Source: Sulfurimonas sp.
GTDB taxonomy: Bacteria; Campylobacterota; Campylobacteria; Campylobacterales; Sulfurimonadaceae
DNA: 64,000 bases
Assembly (NCBI GenBank): GCA_011391635.1
Contig: JAABQD010000001.1
Location: 1-64,000 of the forward strand
Direction of reading: 5' to 3'
Positions 60,226 through 64,000 of this stretch are shown in pieces. Position numbers and translations under genes: made by a program. The first letter of the stretch is position 1; the number at the start of each line of letters is the position of its first letter. The notes beneath the pieces were generated by a model. The model ran no database searches. It was not told the origin of the DNA and saw only the letters and a list, made by a program, of their open reading frames with translations.

Positions 60226-60902
60226 ATTCTCATCCTATCCATTAAAATAGCTCCTGCCACACTTACATTGAGCGAGTCAAATTCGTGTGACATTTTTATA
60301 CTTACCACTTCATCTAGTTTTGAAAGCACTCTGGCGGTGAGTCCCTCTCCTTCGCTACCCAAAACTAAAACTCTTTTGTGTTTGAGTGCAACATCTCTTA
60401 TATCTGTTCCACCCATATCTGCACCATAAATTGTAAAACCTGATGTTTTTAAATCATTTAACACATCGTGTATATTATGCTCAACAGCCAAAGGCATATC
60501 AAATAAAGCACCCGTACTTGTTCTTAAAATTGGTTCAAGATTGAGATTTTTGATTCCACATGCCACAATGCCATCGACACCCAGAGCGTAAGCACTTCTC
60601 ACAATTGCACCGATGTTTCCAACATCCGTTAAACCTGAGAGTATAAGAATAAAATCCTTATTCAAAAAAGAGCTAAAAGAGTGTAACTCATAATCATCTA
60701 CTTCTGCTAAAAAGCCTTGATGATTTGCATTCTTACACATTTTTTGTGCAGCTTCTTGAGGGATTCTCTTCACCTCAAAACCGAACTTCATAAGCCTAGA
60801 ATACTCTTTTTTATCGAGTTCTTTTGCAAGATACAAAGTTTTTATCTTGTTTGGGTATTTGTCAATGACATAATATATTGGTTGTTTTGCATAAATTAAC
60901 AT
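60222..60902 (-). CDS. TrmH/SpoU family RNA methyltransferase (RlmB-like)
   Basis: LSGLTDVGNIGAIVRSAYALGVDGI, LVLGSEGEGL, SLNVSVAGAILM. Confidence 0.9.
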   Translation of the reverse strand: MLIYAKQPIYYVIDKYPNKIKTLYLAKELDKKEYSRLMKFGFEVKRIPQEAAQKMCKNANHQGFLAEVDDYELHSFSSFLNKDFILILSGLTDVGNIGAIVRSAYALGVDGIVACGIKNLNLEPILRTSTGALFDMPLAVEHNIHDVLNDLKTSGFTIYGADMGGTDIRDVALKHKRVLVLGSEGEGLTARVLSKLDEVVSIKMSHEFDSLNVSVAGAILMDRMRI

Positions 60903-60932
60903 GGTAGTATTCTAGCCTAAAATTTCTAATTT

Positions 60933-61748
60933 TTACAATTGTAAAAGTCTTTGATAAAGAACTTTTGTATTTTCGCCTGTAATTTTACTGATAAGTTTGG
61001 CTTGAACTTTTTTTGGCAAGTCCAGCTCTAAGATATCACTTTGGGTAATTGCACCTGCTGATTGTGTCGCATGTGCTTCAATCACAACAACCCATTCGCC
61101 TTTATAGTTTCCAGAGAGTGCTTCCAAAATTTCTTTTGCAGTTCCTCTGACATATTTTTGAAACTTTTTACTCAGCTCTTTTGCCAAAAATATTTTTCTG
61201 CTTGTATCCTCTTTGTCTATCTCCAAAAGAAGCTTTTCTAATCGATGCGGTGATTCATATAAAACAGTTGTATAACCATTGTACAAAGCCTCTTGGAGTC
61301 CAGAGCTTCTTGAACTTCCTTTGTGGTCTAAAAAACCTAAAAAAAGCATTTTTGTTTCACAAAAGCCACTCGCTACAAACGCTGTCAAAACTGCATTTGC
61401 ACCAGGAAGAACATCATATTTTATACCATTATCAATGCAATAACTTACCAAACTCTGTCCAGGATCACTGATTCCAGGCATACCAGCATCACTTGCATAG
61501 ATGACATTTTTTTCAAAAAAGGAAGGTTCTAACTGGGCAATAAACTCTGCTTCATTATGAGAGTGTAAAGAAATAAACTGCTGATTCTCTCTTGAAATAA
61601 GATTGTATCGCTCTTTTAAAATATTTATGAGTTTTTTTGTAACGCGAGTATCTTCGCAAAGAAGTATTTCGGCTTCACTTAAAGCTGTCATAGCTCTAAG
61701 CGATATATCGCCAATGTTTCCTATCGGTGTAGGAACGAGACAAAGCAA
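60933..61748 (-). CDS. rsmI: 16S rRNA (cytidine-2'-O)-methyltransferase
   Basis: LVPTPIGNIGDISLRA, LCEDTRVTKKL, SDAGMPGISDPGQ. Confidence 0.94.
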   Translation of the reverse strand: MLCLVPTPIGNIGDISLRAMTALSEAEILLCEDTRVTKKLINILKERYNLISRENQQFISLHSHNEAEFIAQLEPSFFEKNVIYASDAGMPGISDPGQSLVSYCIDNGIKYDVLPGANAVLTAFVASGFCETKMLFLGFLDHKGSSRSSGLQEALYNGYTTVLYESPHRLEKLLLEIDKEDTSRKIFLAKELSKKFQKYVRGTAKEILEALSGNYKGEWVVVIEAHATQSAGAITQSDILELDLPKKVQAKLISKITGENTKVLYQRLLQL

Positions 61749-61761
61749 GAAAAATCTCGCC

Positions 61762-61962
61762 TTATGCCATATTGTAACGTTTTTTGAACTTATCGATACG
61801 ACCTGCTGTATCTACCATTCTTTCACTTCCTGTAAAAAATGGGTGACACTCATTACAGATATCAATTCTAAGTTCGCTTTTTTGACTTTTAGTCTCAAAA
61901 GTATTTCCACATGCACATGAAACTGTACAAGTTACTAAAGTTGGGTGAAGATCTTTTTTCAT
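61762..61962 (-). CDS. rpmE: 50S ribosomal protein L31
   Basis: [26 protein letters not shown]...[10 protein letters not shown]. Confidence 0.96.
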   Translation of the reverse strand: MKKDLHPTLVTCTVSCACGNTFETKSQKSELRIDICNECHPFFTGSERMVDTAGRIDKFKKRYNMA

Positions 61963-62086
61963 TTTTTTGCCTTTTGATACGCGTCTTGAGTACGCACATC
62001 TATATATTTTTTAAATCCGTATGGGTGCGGATTTTAAGGGTGCAATTGTATCTAAATATATCTAAATTTATCTTAAGTGTAAAAGT

Positions 62087-62770
62087 TTATAACAAAATTT
62101 TACTAGCAACCGCCACAACAGCACTCTCAGAGCGAAGAACCATTGGCGTATCAAGAGAGAAAACTTCCAAAGAGGATAATAACTCTTTTTCTGCTTTGGA
62201 AAAGCCACCTTCACAACCGATGAGAACGGTCTCAAAATCAACACTCTTTTGCAAAACATTATCGCAAAAATCGAAAATCTTGGCATGTGGAAACTCTTTG
62301 ATAAAATCTTTGACATTTTTATAAGTATCAAACTCTATCAAAGTGCTTCTTCCACACTGCTGCATGGAAGCTTCCAAAATTCTCTCAAATCTTTTAAAAT
62401 CAAGTTTGAAGTTCTTTTGGCTTCTATCGCACCCTATAAAAGAGATTTTTTCAACTCCTATCTCGGATAAGAAAGGCAAAACTTTTTCAATAGATTTTGC
62501 ATCGATTATACACCAAGCCACATGCAAACTTTTTTTACTTTTAACTTCATTACTAGAAGAAGCAATAAGTTCAACCACCAAACTTCTAGTATCAATTGTC
62601 ACAATTTTATAGGTATGGAGCATCGAAAGGTCTAATTTTGTTCTAAAGTTTATCGTATCACCCAACTCATGTCTGCGAACTTTTACAAGGTATTTGTATA
62701 TCTCCCCATCGATTTTAAACGAAGAGTTCCCAGCATCTTCATGCAAAATGTAGATCAAAGAAGCATCCAC
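62087..62770 (-). CDS. rsmE: 16S rRNA (uracil1498-N3)-methyltransferase
   Basis: RRHELGD, QCGRSTLIEF, VLIGCEGGFSKAE, LRSESAVVA. Confidence 0.9.
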   Translation of the reverse strand: MDASLIYILHEDAGNSSFKIDGEIYKYLVKVRRHELGDTINFRTKLDLSMLHTYKIVTIDTRSLVVELIASSSNEVKSKKSLHVAWCIIDAKSIEKVLPFLSEIGVEKISFIGCDRSQKNFKLDFKRFERILEASMQQCGRSTLIEFDTYKNVKDFIKEFPHAKIFDFCDNVLQKSVDFETVLIGCEGGFSKAEKELLSSLEVFSLDTPMVLRSESAVVAVASKILL

Positions 62771-63162
62771 GCCGATATAGCTAAAGTTACAAAAAATTCT
62801 ACATACAAGATTTTTAAGCCTAAGGCTTTATAAGTCGTAAGTGCATCTTCTTTGCTGATATCTAAATGCTTCAACTTTTTATATCTTGTCAGCTCCAAAA
62901 ATATCAAAGCTACACCAAAGAGTATCATGATGATGTTCTCTATACTAAAATCAAGATGTTTTGCAGCCATCATTACAACTCCAGTAAAAAGAATAACCGC
63001 TATCATAGTGGCACTCATAGGCATAAAAATTCGCACTCTTTTTGCATAACTACGAATCTCTCTTGCACCAAAAAGCATCACAAGATTCACCAAAATTACC
63101 GCCAAAATCCCCATAACACCTAAGTTGTGTGTTACAATACTCATATCATACATTTCATTCAT
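62755..63162 (-). CDS. Integral membrane protein
   Basis: 135 aa, four TM segments. Confidence 0.7.
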   Translation of the reverse strand: MNEMYDMSIVTHNLGVMGILAVILVNLVMLFGAREIRSYAKRVRIFMPMSATMIAVILFTGVVMMAAKHLDFSIENIIMILFGVALIFLELTRYKKLKHLDISKEDALTTYKALGLKILYVEFFVTLAISAWMLL

Positions 63163-63620
63163 AATAGCCCTGTTTTGTGTAGTTTATAGATTTAAGCTTA
63201 AAAAAGATAGTCTCAAAAGTAGTCTCTAATTATTTTTTTGGTTCTCTGCTAAGATTAAACAATTCTTGAAATTCTTGAACTGTATATTAGCTTTTTATCT
63301 AATGTTGTAACTTTTAACTTAACTTTTTCCAAATTTTTTTTGATAAATTAAATCTATTTATTGCAGTAGATTGAGTAATCTCAAACATTTTTATCCAATG
63401 CAAAATTTTTGTAATTATACATAAAATAAAATTTAATATAGCGGAGTAGTTGCCTAATCTCTTTGTTGAATATGTAATCCGGCTACACAGTTGTTTTATA
63501 TAAGAACACTTATTGCATAATTTTGGTTCAACTTGAATTAGCGTCTTCAAGGAATGAAAATGTATTGCAAATCAGCAATCTTACTGTAAAATCAGTTCTA
63601 AAAATAAAGAGAGGTAGAAA

Positions 63621-64000
63621 ATGATGTTTAAGCTCATACTGATTTTTTTACTATTTACTTCTTTACTTATAGCAAGGAGCTTTAACTTTAGCGAAATTCG
63701 TTACAGCGATGCTATCGGGCGTTCTTTTGAGTTTCATGGGAAAATCACATTTGCACATGACGCTCTTTTGATAAACTATAATAATGACGAAAAAATATTA
63801 GACTATCAAAATGGTGTACTTGTTTATATGGAAAATATGAAACAAGTCGAAATAAGCCAAGAGCAAAAACAGGAAATTATTCAATATTTCGAAATTATAA
63901 TGATGCTTTATAAGGGTGAGAATGCCTCTCTTTTGAACGAATTTGAGATTGAAAAAACAGACAATTTAAGCATTTTGAAACCAAAAGGTTCTCTCAAAAA
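63621..64000 (+). CDS. LolA-like exported protein, truncated at window end
   Basis: Manual translation MMFKLILIFLLFTSLLIARSFNFSEIRYSDAIGRSFEFHGKITFAHDALLINYNNDEKILDYQNG..., open to 64000. Not in the ORF track. Confidence 0.6.
   Translation, partial: MMFKLILIFLLFTSLLIARSFNFSEIRYSDAIGRSFEFHGKITFAHDALLINYNNDEKILDYQNGVLVYMENMKQVEISQEQKQEIIQYFEIIMMLYKGENASLLNEFEIEKTDNLSILKPKGSLK

Noticed and set aside
259-62290. Interpreting GGCATGTGG as a Chi-like or chromosome-segregation (KOPS-type) signal
   Set aside because: Orientation is near balanced (22 versus 16 by eye) and not related to one replication direction within the window; replication direction itself is unknown, so this is not absolute.
259-62290. 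Interpreting the motif as a transcription-factor operator or general terminator
   Set aside because: Most copies are inside coding regions, single and not palindromic; only a few form inverted pairs.
63314-63550. 78-aa minus-strand ORF that could be a decayed transposase
   Set aside because: No recognisable catalytic motif or terminal inverted repeats; region is AT-rich intergenic.
1-64000. CRISPR arrays, tRNA/rRNA genes or prophage
   Set aside because: No regular direct repeats with spacers, no cloverleaf-like or rRNA sequence recognised, and no phage structural genes among the ORFs. A dedicated scan (tRNAscan, Infernal) would settle small RNAs.

Overview
The window is chromosomal DNA from a Campylobacterota bacterium. 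Its AT-rich composition and gene complement resemble Sulfurimonas or Sulfuricurvum; this is inferred from gene content only. Most of it is densely packed core genes: purF, hisIE, ilvE, glnA, leuA, a PBP1A gene, a bioF-like gene, maf, alaS, an fdh-like alpha subunit gene, hom, an aminotransferase gene, rlmB, rsmI, rpmE and rsmE. Accessory patches lie among them: a TonB receptor/two-component module, a PIN toxin-antitoxin pair, a DUF6338 membrane protein, an AAA/DUF4143 ATPase, a cyclase/FecR/HD-GYP/cyclic-nucleotide PDE operon, and a GH3 gene inserted between two yraN copies. I saw no rRNA, tRNA, CRISPR array or intact IS element. The strongest unexplained signal is a short asymmetric word, GGCATGTGG (extended form roughly TTGGCATGTGGAA, reverse complement TTCCACATGCCAA). 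By eye it occurs 38 times exactly in 64 kb, where chance predicts well under one. It is found on both strands, in several reading frames inside unrelated genes, and as inverted pairs between genes. This is how DNA uptake sequences behave in Neisseria and Pasteurellaceae, so I propose it as a candidate uptake or other genome-wide signal in this lineage. Secondary finds are the yraN duplication around the GH3 gene, a triplicated dinB promoter fragment, a KCxxGKC cysteine-motif redox cluster, and a 36-bp in-frame minisatellite in a FecR protein.
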